A stretch of DNA of 64,000 nucleotides from SZUA-547 sp963669315 (GCA_963669315.1 OY770021.1:124001-188000); one strand, 5' to 3'; positions 44,073 to 52,457 are shown, numbered from the stretch's first letter. The notes: generated by a model not told the origin, from the letters alone. Translations and numbers: made by a program.

Positions 44073-45113
44073 ATGCGTGGCGTTATCGTAGGGATCTTGT
44101 TCGGCGCATGTGCGTTGATCGCGGTCATGTTCCTGTCCGGGCCGATAGCTCCACCAGTGTCGTTCGAAGCGATTCTGGGCGCGCCGGGGCCGCATAGTCC
44201 CAGTTCCCGTTCCCCCGGCCTCGCTATGGATGTCGCATTCTCCGGCGACGGATCACGCGTAGTCGCGCGTCAGGAAAACGGCGATATCGTCGCCTGGGGG
44301 CTCGCCACGACGGCGCCACACCTTCTGGGCCAAACGAACGGCCCGTTCGCCTATTGTGCTGCAAAGGATATGCTCGCTGTCGGCGACGACGCGGGGATTA
44401 CCGTCACCTCTCTGAATAACGGCCGTGAAACGCGCCGCTTTGGCGAAGCCGCCGTCGACCATGCGGCGATAAGCGCCGATTGCTCGATTCTGGCTGTGGC
44501 GGCCGAGGCCGAATCCCAAATCCAGATATGGACCCTCAAACCCCAAGTGGGATTCCGTGCCGCCAAGACGAAAAGGCCAGTGCGAAACGGGCTGGCGATC
44601 GCGCCAGACGGCCTGAGGCTGGCCGCCGCTACCGGAGTTTATAGCGATGCGAGCGGCCACGACGCCGGGCTGGAGACCTTTGCGGTTCCGCCTTGGGGGC
44701 CGACCACAGCCGGCGCTACGGTCGATGGCGACCTGATCGTCGGCATGTGGCGGATCGCGTTTTCTCCGGACGGCGCGACGCTTTTTACAGGCTCGCAGGC
44801 GGAAGCGCAGGCGGGCCTTCGCGCCTTTGCCGCGTCTGACGCGTCGCCCATCTGGGGATATGACGGGTTCGAGGCCTATTGGGTGCGCGGTCTGGCGGTG
44901 TCACCCGATGGCGCGATCGTCGCGACAGGGGATGAAAAAGGCATGCTGCGCCTCTGGAGCGCCTCGGATGGCGCGATGCTTTACGAGGGGAGCACCGGGC
45001 TTGTCATTCAATCCCTCGCCTTCTCCGGCGATGGATCGAAACTGGCCGTCGGTCTCTGGGACGCCACGATCGGAGTGGCGTCGGTTGAGGTGCTGGTTGG
45101 GGAAGGCCTTTGA
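44073..45113 (+). CDS. WD40-repeat protein with N-terminal membrane anchor
   Basis: The 346-residue protein starts with a membrane or signal segment (about 3-22, IVGILFGACALIAVMFLSG). A beta-propeller of WD40-like repeats follows. The recurring pieces include DVAFSGDGSRVVARQENGDIVAWGLA, shortened here to SGDGSRVVA, together with IAPDGLRLAAATG, FSPDGATLFTGS, VSPDGAIVATGDEKGMLRLW and SLAFSGDGSKLAVGLWD. It probably scaffolds protein interactions at the periplasmic face. It lies divergent from pyrH in a gap of 203 bp, and no partner gene is adjacent. Function unknown. Confidence 0.75.
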   Translation: MRGVIVGILFGACALIAVMFLSGPIAPPVSFEAILGAPGPHSPSSRSPGLAMDVAFSGDGSRVVARQENGDIVAWGLATTAPHLLGQTNGPFAYCAAKDMLAVGDDAGITVTSLNNGRETRRFGEAAVDHAAISADCSILAVAAEAESQIQIWTLKPQVGFRAAKTKRPVRNGLAIAPDGLRLAAATGVYSDASGHDAGLETFAVPPWGPTTAGATVDGDLIVGMWRIAFSPDGATLFTGSQAEAQAGLRAFAASDASPIWGYDGFEAYWVRGLAVSPDGAIVATGDEKGMLRLWSASDGAMLYEGSTGLVIQSLAFSGDGSKLAVGLWDATIGVASVEVLVGEGL

Positions 45114-45147
45114 GCCGCTCGGCGAGAACGAACATCTTAAATCGAGC

Positions 45148-45169
45148 CTCTCGCTCAGTTAACTGAGAG
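45148..45169. terminator. Palindromic hairpin between convergent genes
   Basis: A perfect 14-bp palindrome CTCAGTTAACTGAG (45154-45167) sits inside a longer CTCTC...GAGAG hairpin, midway between the WD40 stop and the dienelactone hydrolase stop. It lacks a T tract and could be a weak bidirectional terminator or a protein-binding site. Confidence 0.35.
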
Positions 45170-45199
45170 TCGCGCCAGCCAACTATGGCGGCGACCAAC

Positions 45200-46087
45200 T
45201 CAAACCAGATACTGATTGAACCAGTCTATCGTCCGGCTCCAAGCGAGTTCGGCGGAGGTCTCGTCATAACGGGGCGTCGAGTCGTTATGAAATCCATGAT
45301 TGGCGCCAGGATAGACGTGGGCCCGGTAGGTTTTGCCGTGTTCCGTCAGGGCGGCCTCATAGGCGGGCCAGCCGGCGTTCACACGCTCATCGAGTTCGCC
45401 AAAATGCAGCAGCAGGGGCGCCTGGATCTTCGGCACGTCCTCCGCCTTCGCCTGTCGGCCATAGAATGGTACGGACGCCGCCATCTCGGGATAGGCGACC
45501 GCCAGAGCGTTGCAGACTCCGCCGCCATAGCAGAACCCGACCGCGCCGACCTTGCCGGTGGAATCCTCGCGGGTCAGTAAATGCTCGAACCCGGCGAAGA
45601 AATCGTTCATCAACTTGGTCCTGTCGACGGTCTTTTGCAGCGCGCGTCCGTCGGTGTCGTTGCCGGGATAGCCGCCGACCGAGGTCAGGCCGTCAGGCGC
45701 CAGCGCCATGAAGCCCGCCTTGGCGACCCGGCGCGCGACGTCCTTGATATAGGGGTTCAGGCCGCGATTCTCATGCACCACCAGAACCGCCGGGATCTTG
45801 CCTTCGACATTGGATGGCCGGACCAGATAGCCGCGCACCTCGCCATTGCCGTTCGGGGAATCATAGACAGTGTAAGTCGGAAAGATGCCCGGGTCGTTGA
45901 ACGAGACCTGCTCAGCCAGCGCGTAATCGGGGCTTAGCATGTTCAGGAGGGCGGCGGCGGTCACTCCGCCAACCGCGAACTTCGCCGCCCGATCCAGAAA
46001 CTCGCGCTTGTTGATGATTCCATGGGCGTAGAAATCGTAGAGATCCAGAAGTTCCTGATCGAAGTCTTTGGCGGTCATCCTGTTCAC
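45200..46087 (-). CDS. Dienelactone hydrolase family protein
   Basis: The protein (295 residues from GTG 46087, 7 bp after GGGAGG) is an alpha/beta hydrolase. It has the dienelactone hydrolase triad: Cys in VGFCYGGGVCN, Asp in HFGELDERV and His in GANHGFHND. An N-terminal helical region with a hydrophobic stretch (KFAVGGVTAAALLN) resembles a membrane anchor or Tat-like signal without the twin Arg. Related proteins open lactone rings or cleave esters; the true substrate is unknown. It lies between WD40 and uspA, downstream of the uspA terminator. Confidence 0.82.
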   Translation of the reverse strand: MNRMTAKDFDQELLDLYDFYAHGIINKREFLDRAAKFAVGGVTAAALLNMLSPDYALAEQVSFNDPGIFPTYTVYDSPNGNGEVRGYLVRPSNVEGKIPAVLVVHENRGLNPYIKDVARRVAKAGFMALAPDGLTSVGGYPGNDTDGRALQKTVDRTKLMNDFFAGFEHLLTREDSTGKVGAVGFCYGGGVCNALAVAYPEMAASVPFYGRQAKAEDVPKIQAPLLLHFGELDERVNAGWPAYEAALTEHGKTYRAHVYPGANHGFHNDSTPRYDETSAELAWSRTIDWFNQYLV

Positions 46088-46224
46088 GATCAATCCTCCC
46101 CTGTTAGATGAGCCTAGAACCGGATGCTGGCTCTCTGGCGGTGGCCAGCGTTCAATACTGCTCGGATTCACGCGAGCATCCAACTCAATTTAGGGTGTTA
46201 TCCGCAGTTTCAGCGCACACGCGC

Positions 46225-46253
46225 AAAAAAAAGGCCCGCAGGAGCAGGCCTTT
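46225..46253 (-). terminator. Terminator after uspA
   Basis: On the minus strand AAAGGCC and GGCCTTT flank a short loop and are followed by a run of eight T residues. It lies 60 bp past the uspA stop and upstream of the dienelactone hydrolase start. Confidence 0.85.
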
Positions 46254-46313
46254 AACGTGATTGCCAGAGGAAATTCGAGATCAGCCGCCTATAGTTTTGG
46301 CGACCACACACCC

Positions 46314-46730
46314 TTACCGTACGACGAGCACCGCGCATTTCGAGTGACGCACCACACGAGCGGCGTGGGAACCGATCAGGTAGTCCCCCAAGCCCGGCTT
46401 GTGCGAGGAAATGATGATGCAATCCGCGCCGATGGCCTCCGCTTCATCGAGAATTGTGCGGCTGGCGTGCCCGCTGGTCACATGCGCACGCACAGGAAAC
46501 CCGGCGCCGCTCGCAATCTCGTCGAGCTTCGCCTGCGCCGCTTCTCTATGGCGTGCCGACGCGCCCTCAGCTTCGGCGAAATGCGCCGCGACAAAGGCTG
46601 GCACGTCTTCAACCACATGCAGCAGGCTGACTGCGCCGCCTTCATCGATCAGGGCCTTCGCCGCGGTCAGTGCGGTCGATAAATCGCCCTCAGGCTCCAA
46701 CGCGACCGGAATTAGTATATTTTTATACAT
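46314..46730 (-). CDS. Universal stress protein (UspA family)
   Basis: The 138-residue protein has the Usp fold. It opens with MYKNILIPVAL, has the central VSLLHVVED, and ends with the nucleotide-loop pattern ADCIIISSHKPGLGDYLIGSHAARVVRHSKCAVLVVR. The loop motif GSHAARVVRHS fits the ATP-binding G-2x-G-9x-G(S/T) type. ATG 46730 has GGAG 6 bp upstream and is clearly better than the in-frame 46787 start. Usp proteins aid survival under stress. It lies between two hairpin terminators, so it is a single-gene transcript. Confidence 0.9.
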   Translation of the reverse strand: MYKNILIPVALEPEGDLSTALTAAKALIDEGGAVSLLHVVEDVPAFVAAHFAEAEGASARHREAAQAKLDEIASGAGFPVRAHVTSGHASRTILDEAEAIGADCIIISSHKPGLGDYLIGSHAARVVRHSKCAVLVVR

Positions 46731-46876
46731 GGGAGGCTCCTTTATTGGCTTCCCAAGGAAGATCGTCTCCCATCGATCCGCGCGCATTGACCGAGATCAG
46801 ATGCGATCGCGTCATAAACGTGTTCGGCTGCGTCGGGACAAAGCGGTAGTGGCTCAGTAGGCGACAAGGCGGCGGC

Positions 46877-46904
46877 AAAAAAAGGCCCGCCGAAGCGGGC
46901 CTTT
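46877..46904 (-). terminator. Terminator after tsf
   Basis: On the minus strand a 10-bp perfect stem (AAAGGCCCGC with GCGGGCCTTT) encloses a UUCG tetraloop and is followed by T residues. It ends the rpsB-tsf transcript 28 bp past the tsf stop. Confidence 0.9.
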
Positions 46905-46931
46905 CGAAAAGTATCGTGAAGAGTACCGGGC

Positions 46932-47825
46932 TCAACCGCCCATGGTCTTGGCGACCTCGGCCGCGAAATCCTCTTCTTCCTTCTCAACGCCTTCGCCGAC
47001 CTCAAGCCGAACGAAGCCTGCGACCTCGACGCCCGCCTCGGCGGCCGCTTTACCGACCGTCAGGTCCGGGTTGATGACGAAGCTCTGCTTCAGAAGCGTG
47101 ACCTCCTGGAAGAACTTGTTCATGCGGCCGATGATCATCTTCTCGATGACGTTATCGGGCTTGCCGGACTCGCGGGCCTGATCGGTCAGAACCTGCTTCT
47201 CGCGCTCGACGAGCGCCGGGTCCAGATCGTTCTCGGACAGCGAGGCCGGGTTGGTCGCAGCGACATGCATTGCGACCTGCTTGCCGAACGCCTCCGCCGC
47301 AGCCTTGTCGGCGCCGCCATTGACGGCGACCAGAACGCCGATCTTGCCCATGCCCGGCGCGGCGGCGTTGTGGACATATGACGCCACCACGTCGCCCGCG
47401 ATCTTGGCCGAGCGGCGCACGCCCATGTTCTCGCCAATCGTCGCGACCTTGTCCGTGACGATCTCGGCGACGGTCTTGCCGCCCATCGGCGCCGCCTTCA
47501 AAGCCTCGACATCGCCATCAACGCCGACCGCGACCTTCGCGATCTCGGCGACCATCGACTGGAATTCAGCGTTGCGCGCCACGAAGTCGGTCTCGGAGTT
47601 CACCTCAACCGCGGCGCCGACGCCGCCATCCACAGAAACGGCCACCAAGCCCTCAGCGGCGGTGCGGCCCGATTTCTTGGCGGCTTTGGCCAGACCCTTG
47701 GCGCGCAGCCAATCGGTCGCGGCCTCCATGTCGCCATCGTTTTCTGTCAGCGCTTTTTTCGCGTCCATCATGCCCGCGCCAGTCTTGTCGCGGAGCTCTT
47801 TCACAAGCTTGGCGGTGATCGCCAT
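46932..47825 (-). CDS. tsf: Elongation factor Ts
   Basis: EF-Ts recycles EF-Tu by GDP release. The 297-residue protein has the UBA-like N-terminus (LVKELRDKTGAGMMDAKKAL, then NDGDMEAATDWLRAKGLAKA), AVEVNSETDFVARN and the two dimerisation core repeats. The C-terminus is short and acidic, EKEEEDFAAEVAKTMGG. It follows rpsB, as usual, and is followed by a strong terminator. Confidence 0.97.
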   Translation of the reverse strand: MAITAKLVKELRDKTGAGMMDAKKALTENDGDMEAATDWLRAKGLAKAAKKSGRTAAEGLVAVSVDGGVGAAVEVNSETDFVARNAEFQSMVAEIAKVAVGVDGDVEALKAAPMGGKTVAEIVTDKVATIGENMGVRRSAKIAGDVVASYVHNAAAPGMGKIGVLVAVNGGADKAAAEAFGKQVAMHVAATNPASLSENDLDPALVEREKQVLTDQARESGKPDNVIEKMIIGRMNKFFQEVTLLKQSFVINPDLTVGKAAAEAGVEVAGFVRLEVGEGVEKEEEDFAAEVAKTMGG

Positions 47826-47941
47826 GTCATCTCTCCTAATCGGTCGCCCCGCCTGCGATCAGACGGGGCTCATGGGAATTCGCTGTGGAAATATTGGAGG
47901 ACGGCCCGGCGCTCAAGCGCGACAGCCGTCGCCCAATCGTC

Positions 47942-48781
47942 TTATTCGCTCTTGGCGTCGCCTTCGGCGGCCGACTCGGCGGCGGGGGCTTCAGCAGGAG
48001 CTTCCTCAGCGGCGGGAGCTTCAGCCGGGGCGGCTTCCAGCGCCTCCTCGACCGGGGCCTCCATCTCGCCGATGTCAAAGCCCGCCTCGCCCATCTGCGC
48101 GGCCATGCCGTCCAGAGCGGCGCGCGAAATCAGATCGCAGTACAGCGTGATCGCGCGGCTGGCGTCGTCATTGCCCGGGATCGGGAAATCGATGCCGTCG
48201 GGGTTCGAATTCGAGTCAAGCACGGCCACGACCGGAATGCCCAGCTTCTTCGCCTCGGCGATGGCCAGATCTTCCTTGTTGGTGTCGATCACGAAGATCA
48301 GATCCGGCTTGCCGCCCATCTCACGGATGCCGCCCAGCGCCAGCTGCAGTTTGTTGCGCTCACGCTCAAGATTCAGCCGCTCTTTCTTGGTGAAGCCGGA
48401 GGCTTCTCCATCCAGCTTCTCATCCAGCGTTTTCAGGCGTTTGATCGAGTTCGACACGGTCTTCCAGTTGGTCAGCGTGCCGCCCAACCAGCGGTGGTTC
48501 ATGAAGTACTGGGCGCTGCGCTCAGCCGCGTCCGAGATCGGGGCCTGCGCCTGACGCTTGGTGCCGACGAACAGGATCCGGCCGCCCTTGGCGACGGTCT
48601 CGCGGACCGCGTTCAGCGCCGCGTCCAGCAGCGGAACGGTCTGGGTCAGATCGAGGATATGAATGCCATTGCGATCGCCATAGATGTAGCGCCCCATCTT
48701 GGGGTTCCATCGATGCGTCTGGTGGCCGAAATGAACGCCAGCTTCCAAGAGCTGACGCATGGAGAACTCAGGCAGAGCCAT
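47942..48781 (-). CDS. rpsB: 30S ribosomal protein S2
   Basis: S2 is assembled last on the 30S subunit and helps bind S1. The protein (279 residues from ATG 48781) has MRQLLEAGVHFGHQTHRWNP and GRYIYGDRNGIHILDLTQT, RNKLQLALGGIREMGGKPDL and PIPGNDDASRAI. A C-terminal tail of about 45 residues is rich in Ala, Glu and Pro and is absent from the E. coli protein. The chosen start fits the conserved N-terminus; the frame extends upstream to 48862 only as a basic leader. Confidence 0.97.
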   Translation of the reverse strand: MALPEFSMRQLLEAGVHFGHQTHRWNPKMGRYIYGDRNGIHILDLTQTVPLLDAALNAVRETVAKGGRILFVGTKRQAQAPISDAAERSAQYFMNHRWLGGTLTNWKTVSNSIKRLKTLDEKLDGEASGFTKKERLNLERERNKLQLALGGIREMGGKPDLIFVIDTNKEDLAIAEAKKLGIPVVAVLDSNSNPDGIDFPIPGNDDASRAITLYCDLISRAALDGMAAQMGEAGFDIGEMEAPVEEALEAAPAEAPAAEEAPAEAPAAESAAEGDAKSE

Positions 48782-48898
48782 GCGGTCTTTTCCTTTCCGG
48801 TTTCGCCGCCGCGGGAGTAGAGCTTTCGCCCAACCGGTGGACCTTTCGGGATGTCTCCCCAATCGGCCCGATCCCCGCGTGAGGATTGAACGGCGCGG

Positions 48899-48927
48899 CG
48901 TATAGCCGGGATTGGGGGACGTGGCAA
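48899..48927 (-). promoter_or_regulatory. rpsB-tsf promoter
   Basis: On the minus strand TTGCCA (48927-48922) and TATACG (48904-48899) are separated by 17 bp. This would give a leader of about 110 nt before rpsB. The leader could hold S2 autoregulatory structure, but I cannot define one. Confidence 0.65.
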
Positions 48928-48950
48928 GGGGCGGAGCCCGATTACGGCGC

Positions 48951-49502
48951 TCAGTTCGTGACTACCGCGCTCGCGCCCGCCGCCACCTTGGCGATCTTCT
49001 CAGCGCTCTCGCCCGCATTGGCCATGATCTTTGTTCCCTGATAGGCGGCGACCACCAGCGCTGCAAGATGTTCCGGATGCCTCTGTGTCTGGCTTGCCGC
49101 GAAGGCTTCCGACAACGCCTCTCGCAACGGGCGATAGGCCTCTCGCGCAATCTCGGCGACTTCCGGGTCCATCGGCGCGATCTCAGCAGCAGCCTTGCAG
49201 ATCAGGCACCCCCGACGGTCAACCGTTGTGCCGGGCGGAAACAAAACCGCCAGAGCGGCGAGCGCGTTCGGCGCTGTCCTTACCGCATTAACCGCCGGGT
49301 CGATCTCCAACCGCACATACCGGCGGAGCGAAGCCAGAAACAGGCCGCGCTTGTCGCCAAAGGCGTTGTAAAGGCTGCCGCGGTTTAGGCCGGTCGCCCG
49401 GTCCAGAGCCTCAAGCGTCGCGCCGTCATAGCCGCGCCGCCAAAAGAGACCCATCGCCCCTTCGAGCACGGCGTCCTCATCGAAACTGCGCGGCCTGACC
49501 AT
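48951..49502 (-). CDS. TetR/AcrR family transcriptional regulator
   Basis: The 183-residue protein has an N-terminal helix-turn-helix (GATLEALDRATGLNRGSLYN, with AFGDKRGLF after it) and a helical ligand-binding C-terminus. The C-terminal part contains two nearby Cys in DRRGCLICKAAAE, which might respond to oxidants or electrophiles. It is divergent from the DM13-domain gene. The gap contains a perfect 9-bp inverted repeat at 49534-49559, so it probably represses both itself and that neighbour. The ligand is unknown. Confidence 0.85.
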   Translation of the reverse strand: MVRPRSFDEDAVLEGAMGLFWRRGYDGATLEALDRATGLNRGSLYNAFGDKRGLFLASLRRYVRLEIDPAVNAVRTAPNALAALAVLFPPGTTVDRRGCLICKAAAEIAPMDPEVAEIAREAYRPLREALSEAFAASQTQRHPEHLAALVVAAYQGTKIMANAGESAEKIAKVAAGASAVVTN

Positions 49503-49533
49503 GTTTCACCCTCTCACCCACTCGTGACATCGC

Positions 49534-49559
49534 AGTTATTGATTACGCGGTCAATAACT
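49534..49559. promoter_or_regulatory. Probable TetR operator
   Basis: AGTTATTGA and TCAATAACT form a perfect 9-bp inverted repeat around an 8-bp spacer (TTACGCGG). It lies 31 bp from the tetR start and 51 bp from the DM13 gene start, typical for an operator serving a divergent pair. Confidence 0.7.
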
Positions 49560-49610
49560 CTAACCTGTCAGCAATCGATTCACCCGCGTCCACCCAGAGG
49601 GGACATGCAA

Positions 49611-50027
49611 ATGACCATCCAGACATTCCGCATCATCGCCGCGACCGCCGCATTCGCATTCGTCGGCGCCTTTGGCGCGCTGACGCCGCAACCCGCCTTG
49701 GCTGGGGGCGAGAAAGTCGTCTCGCAGGGAACGTTTGAAGGCCGCAGCAGGCACGTCACAACCGGCGGCGCCACGGTCATTCAATCCGGCGTGCAGCACA
49801 CGCTGGTGCTGGAGGAGGATTTCAGCCTGGACGGTGCCCCTGCCCCCACGATCGGCTTTGGCAACGCTGGCGAGTTCGACAAGGCGACTGAGTTCACCAA
49901 GCTGGAGAGCAACACCGGCAAGCAGACTTACCAACTGCCCAAGTCGGTCGACCCGTCGAAATATGATGAGGTCTATATCTGGTGCACGGATTACTCAGTG
50001 CCACTGGGCGTCGCCAAGCTGAATTAG
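49611..50027 (+). CDS. Secreted DM13-domain-like protein
   Basis: The 138-residue protein has a Sec signal peptide (about 1-33, ending in PALAG). A single small domain follows, VSQGTFEGRSRHVTTGGATV and LVLEEDFSLDGAPAPTIGFG, with YDEVYIWCTDYSVPLGVAKL at the end. The single Cys in this last motif matches the DM13 domain, a predicted redox or electron-transfer module. ATG 49611 has GAGGGG 8 bp upstream; ATG 49605 abuts that site. It is controlled from the TetR side of the palindrome. The true substrate or partner is unknown. Confidence 0.7.
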   Translation: MTIQTFRIIAATAAFAFVGAFGALTPQPALAGGEKVVSQGTFEGRSRHVTTGGATVIQSGVQHTLVLEEDFSLDGAPAPTIGFGNAGEFDKATEFTKLESNTGKQTYQLPKSVDPSKYDEVYIWCTDYSVPLGVAKLN

Positions 50028-50138
50028 AGGCCATTCGCACATTCCCACGGGCGCGCCCTCCCCGCGCCTCGCTCAGCGCGCCGCCTTATTGGGTCGGCGC
50101 GCTGGATGTTTTGGCGCCATGGCGTTATTTTCGCGCCC

Positions 50139-50843
50139 ATGTTTGCGTATCTGAGTCTCGAGGAATGGACCGTTCTTGCGTTGTCGCTGCGCGTCGCGGC
50201 GATCGCCACGGTTATCGCGCTGCCGCTCGCCTTCGCCACCGCATGGGCGCTGGCGAGAAAACACTTTCCCGGAAAAGCTTTCGTCAAGGGCCTGATTCAC
50301 CTGCCGATGGTGCTGCCGCCGGTTGTCGTCGGCTATCTGCTGCTGCTCGCCTTCGGGCGGCGCGGTTTGATCGGGGGGCCGCTCTATGAATGGTTCGGGG
50401 TGACCATCGCCTTTACGACCACCGCAGCCGCCGTCGCGGCCGGCGTGATGGCCTTTCCGTTGATGGTGCGGGCCTGCCGCCTGTCGATCGAGGCCCTGGA
50501 TGCAAAGTTGGAGGAAGCGGCGCTGACCCTTGGGGCGGGCCGCATGCGCGTATTCTGGAGTGTCTCCGCGCCTTTGTGCCTGCCGGGTTTGCTGACAGCG
50601 GCAACGCTTGGCTTCGCGCGGGCGTTGGGAGAATTCGGCGCGACCATCGTCTTTGCAGCAAATATTCCCGGTGAGACCCGAACTTTACCGCTCGCCATCT
50701 ACTCCGCTCTGCAGCAACCGGGCGCCGAGGGCGCCGCGGCGCGCCTGGTGGGCCTGTCGATCTTCGCCGCGCTTGCGGCGCTGACGGCCTCGGAATTGTT
50801 GGAGCGCCGCACCCGGCATCGCCTGCGCGGAGATGCGGCATGA
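50139..50843 (+). CDS. modB: Molybdate ABC transporter permease
   Basis: ModB forms the membrane channel for molybdate uptake. The 234-residue protein has five to six membrane helices. The binding-protein-dependent permease loop reads RACRLSIEALDAKLEEAALT and LGAGRMRVFWSVSAPLCLPG, with GEFGATIVFAANIPGETRTL after it, as in ModB. I prefer ATG 50139; ATG 50106 adds an atypical segment. It overlaps modC by 4 bp. No periplasmic binding protein gene (modA) precedes it; the upstream gene is the DM13 protein. Confidence 0.88.
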   Translation: MFAYLSLEEWTVLALSLRVAAIATVIALPLAFATAWALARKHFPGKAFVKGLIHLPMVLPPVVVGYLLLLAFGRRGLIGGPLYEWFGVTIAFTTTAAAVAAGVMAFPLMVRACRLSIEALDAKLEEAALTLGAGRMRVFWSVSAPLCLPGLLTAATLGFARALGEFGATIVFAANIPGETRTLPLAIYSALQQPGAEGAAARLVGLSIFAALAALTASELLERRTRHRLRGDAA

Positions 50844-51529
50844 CCCGGCTTTCCGTCGATATCGGCTGGCGCCCGCGCCGAAAGCACGGGCCCGGATTTG
50901 CACTGGAAATCGCTTTCGAAGCGCTGAGCGGAGCGACGATCCTGTTCGGCCCCTCGGGCGCCGGAAAGACAGCGACGCTGCGTTGTATCGCCGGGCTGGA
51001 GAAGCCGCAGCGCGGTCGCATCACGATGAATGGCGCGCCGCTGTCGGACGCCGAGACCGGCGTATTCCTGCCGCCAGAGAAGCGCGGATTCGGCGTGGTG
51101 TTTCAGGAAGCGCGGCTGTTTCCGCACCTCAGCGTTGAGGCTAATCTTCTATACGGCGCGCCTGACCGCAGAAGCGCTTCATTGGATGAGATTACCGAAT
51201 TGCTTGGCCTGGAGGATTTGCTTGAGCGCCGCACCCAGCGTCTGTCGGGCGGCGAGGCCCAGCGCGTCGCAATCGGCCGCGCCCTGCTACGCCAGCCGCG
51301 CATGCTGCTGATGGATGAGCCGCTGGCGAATCTGGATGGGAGTCGGAAGGCGGAACTGCTGCCATATCTCGAAGCGCTGACCAAAAGCGCGGGCTGCCCA
51401 ATCCTCTATGTCACGCATTCGGCCGAGGAGGCCCGCAGGCTCGGCGACAATGTGATCCGCATTGTCGATGGCCGAGTCGCTGCGGCTGGCGGGGTCGAAT
51501 TGATCGGCCCTGCGGTCGCCATGCGATGA
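50840..51529 (+). CDS. modC: Molybdate ABC transporter ATPase, without MOP domain
   Basis: The 229-residue ATPase has Walker A GPSGAGKT, the Q-loop in VVFQEARLFPHLSV, signature LSGGEAQRVAIGRALL and Walker B MLLMDEPLANLD. Together with modB (ATGA overlap) this makes a ModBC importer. Typical ModC proteins have about 350 residues with a C-terminal MOP domain that binds molybdate. Here the protein ends after the nucleotide-binding domain, so direct feedback by molybdate is not expected. A related tungstate or other oxyanion use is possible. Confidence 0.85.
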   Translation: MTRLSVDIGWRPRRKHGPGFALEIAFEALSGATILFGPSGAGKTATLRCIAGLEKPQRGRITMNGAPLSDAETGVFLPPEKRGFGVVFQEARLFPHLSVEANLLYGAPDRRSASLDEITELLGLEDLLERRTQRLSGGEAQRVAIGRALLRQPRMLLMDEPLANLDGSRKAELLPYLEALTKSAGCPILYVTHSAEEARRLGDNVIRIVDGRVAAAGGVELIGPAVAMR

Positions 51530-51536
51530 CCTCGTA

Positions 51537-52457
51537 GTGACGCATCGCCCGATCCTGATCGCCGGGCCGACCGCAAGCGGGAAATCCGCGCTGGCCTGCG
51601 CGCTGGCCGAGCGGCTGGACGGCTGGGTGATCAATGCAGACTCGCAGCAGGTTTACGCCGACTGGCGGATTCTGACGGCGCGGCCCAGCGCTGAGGAGGA
51701 GGCGCGCGCGCCGCACAAGCTCTATGGCCATGTGACGGCGGATCAGAGCTACTCGGTCGGGGATTGGACACGAGAACTGGCGGGCGTGCTGAGCGATGCG
51801 CGCTCGGCGAGCGCGACCCCGATTATCGTCGGGGGCACAGGGCTTTACTTCCGCGCACTCACGCAAGGCCTCGCCCCAATTCCTGAGATTTCGGCTGAAG
51901 TTCGCGCCGAAGCCGAGATTCGCGCGAAGGATCCCGCTGCCCTCTTCGCCGAACTTACGGCTAGAGATCCCGAAACGGCGGCCGGAATCGACCCGAAGAA
52001 TCCCATGCGGCTATCGCGCGCGTGGGAGGTGTTGCAGGCGACAGGCCGGGGTCTGGCGGAGTGGTGGAAAGACGCCGCGCCGCCCCTGCTGCCGCCCTCC
52101 GACTGCGTGCCGTTGCGCCTGGTCTGCGATCGGGATTGGCTCTATGCGCGCTGCGACGCGCGTTTTGACCTGATGCTTGCGGACGGAGCGCTGGAGGAAG
52201 CGGCGCATATCGCCGCCCTCTCTCCGCCACCGGGGGCCGGTGTGCTGAAACCGGTCGGCGCGCTGGAGCTGATCGCGCATGTGAGGGGCGAGCTGTCGCT
52301 GGAGGAGGCGGCGTCGCGCGCCAAGACCCAGACACGGCGCTACGCCAAACGGCAATTGACGTGGAGTCGCAATCAAATGGCGGATTGGGCGGAGGTCGAC
52401 GCGCAAGAAAATTACGATTTGGAGGGAATTGAGGAACGATCCGCAATTTCAGCTTGA
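51537..52457 (+). CDS. miaA: tRNA dimethylallyltransferase
   Basis: MiaA adds an isopentenyl group to A37 of tRNAs that read UNN codons. The 306-residue protein has the P-loop GPTASGKSAL, the DSxQVY motif (INADSQQVYADW), VGGTGLYFRALTQG and KTQTRRYAKRQLTW. The start is GTG 51537, 7 bp from the modC stop. The TGA stop at 52455-52457 lies within the likely -35 element of the ilv promoter, so the ilv operon begins just where miaA ends. Confidence 0.95.
   Translation: MTHRPILIAGPTASGKSALACALAERLDGWVINADSQQVYADWRILTARPSAEEEARAPHKLYGHVTADQSYSVGDWTRELAGVLSDARSASATPIIVGGTGLYFRALTQGLAPIPEISAEVRAEAEIRAKDPAALFAELTARDPETAAGIDPKNPMRLSRAWEVLQATGRGLAEWWKDAAPPLLPPSDCVPLRLVCDRDWLYARCDARFDLMLADGALEEAAHIAALSPPPGAGVLKPVGALELIAHVRGELSLEEAASRAKTQTRRYAKRQLTWSRNQMADWAEVDAQENYDLEGIEERSAISA

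Noticed and set aside
50100..50138. A molybdate-regulator (ModE) half-site near CGTTATTTT before modB
   Set aside because: Only one imperfect half is visible and no second arm follows at the required spacing.
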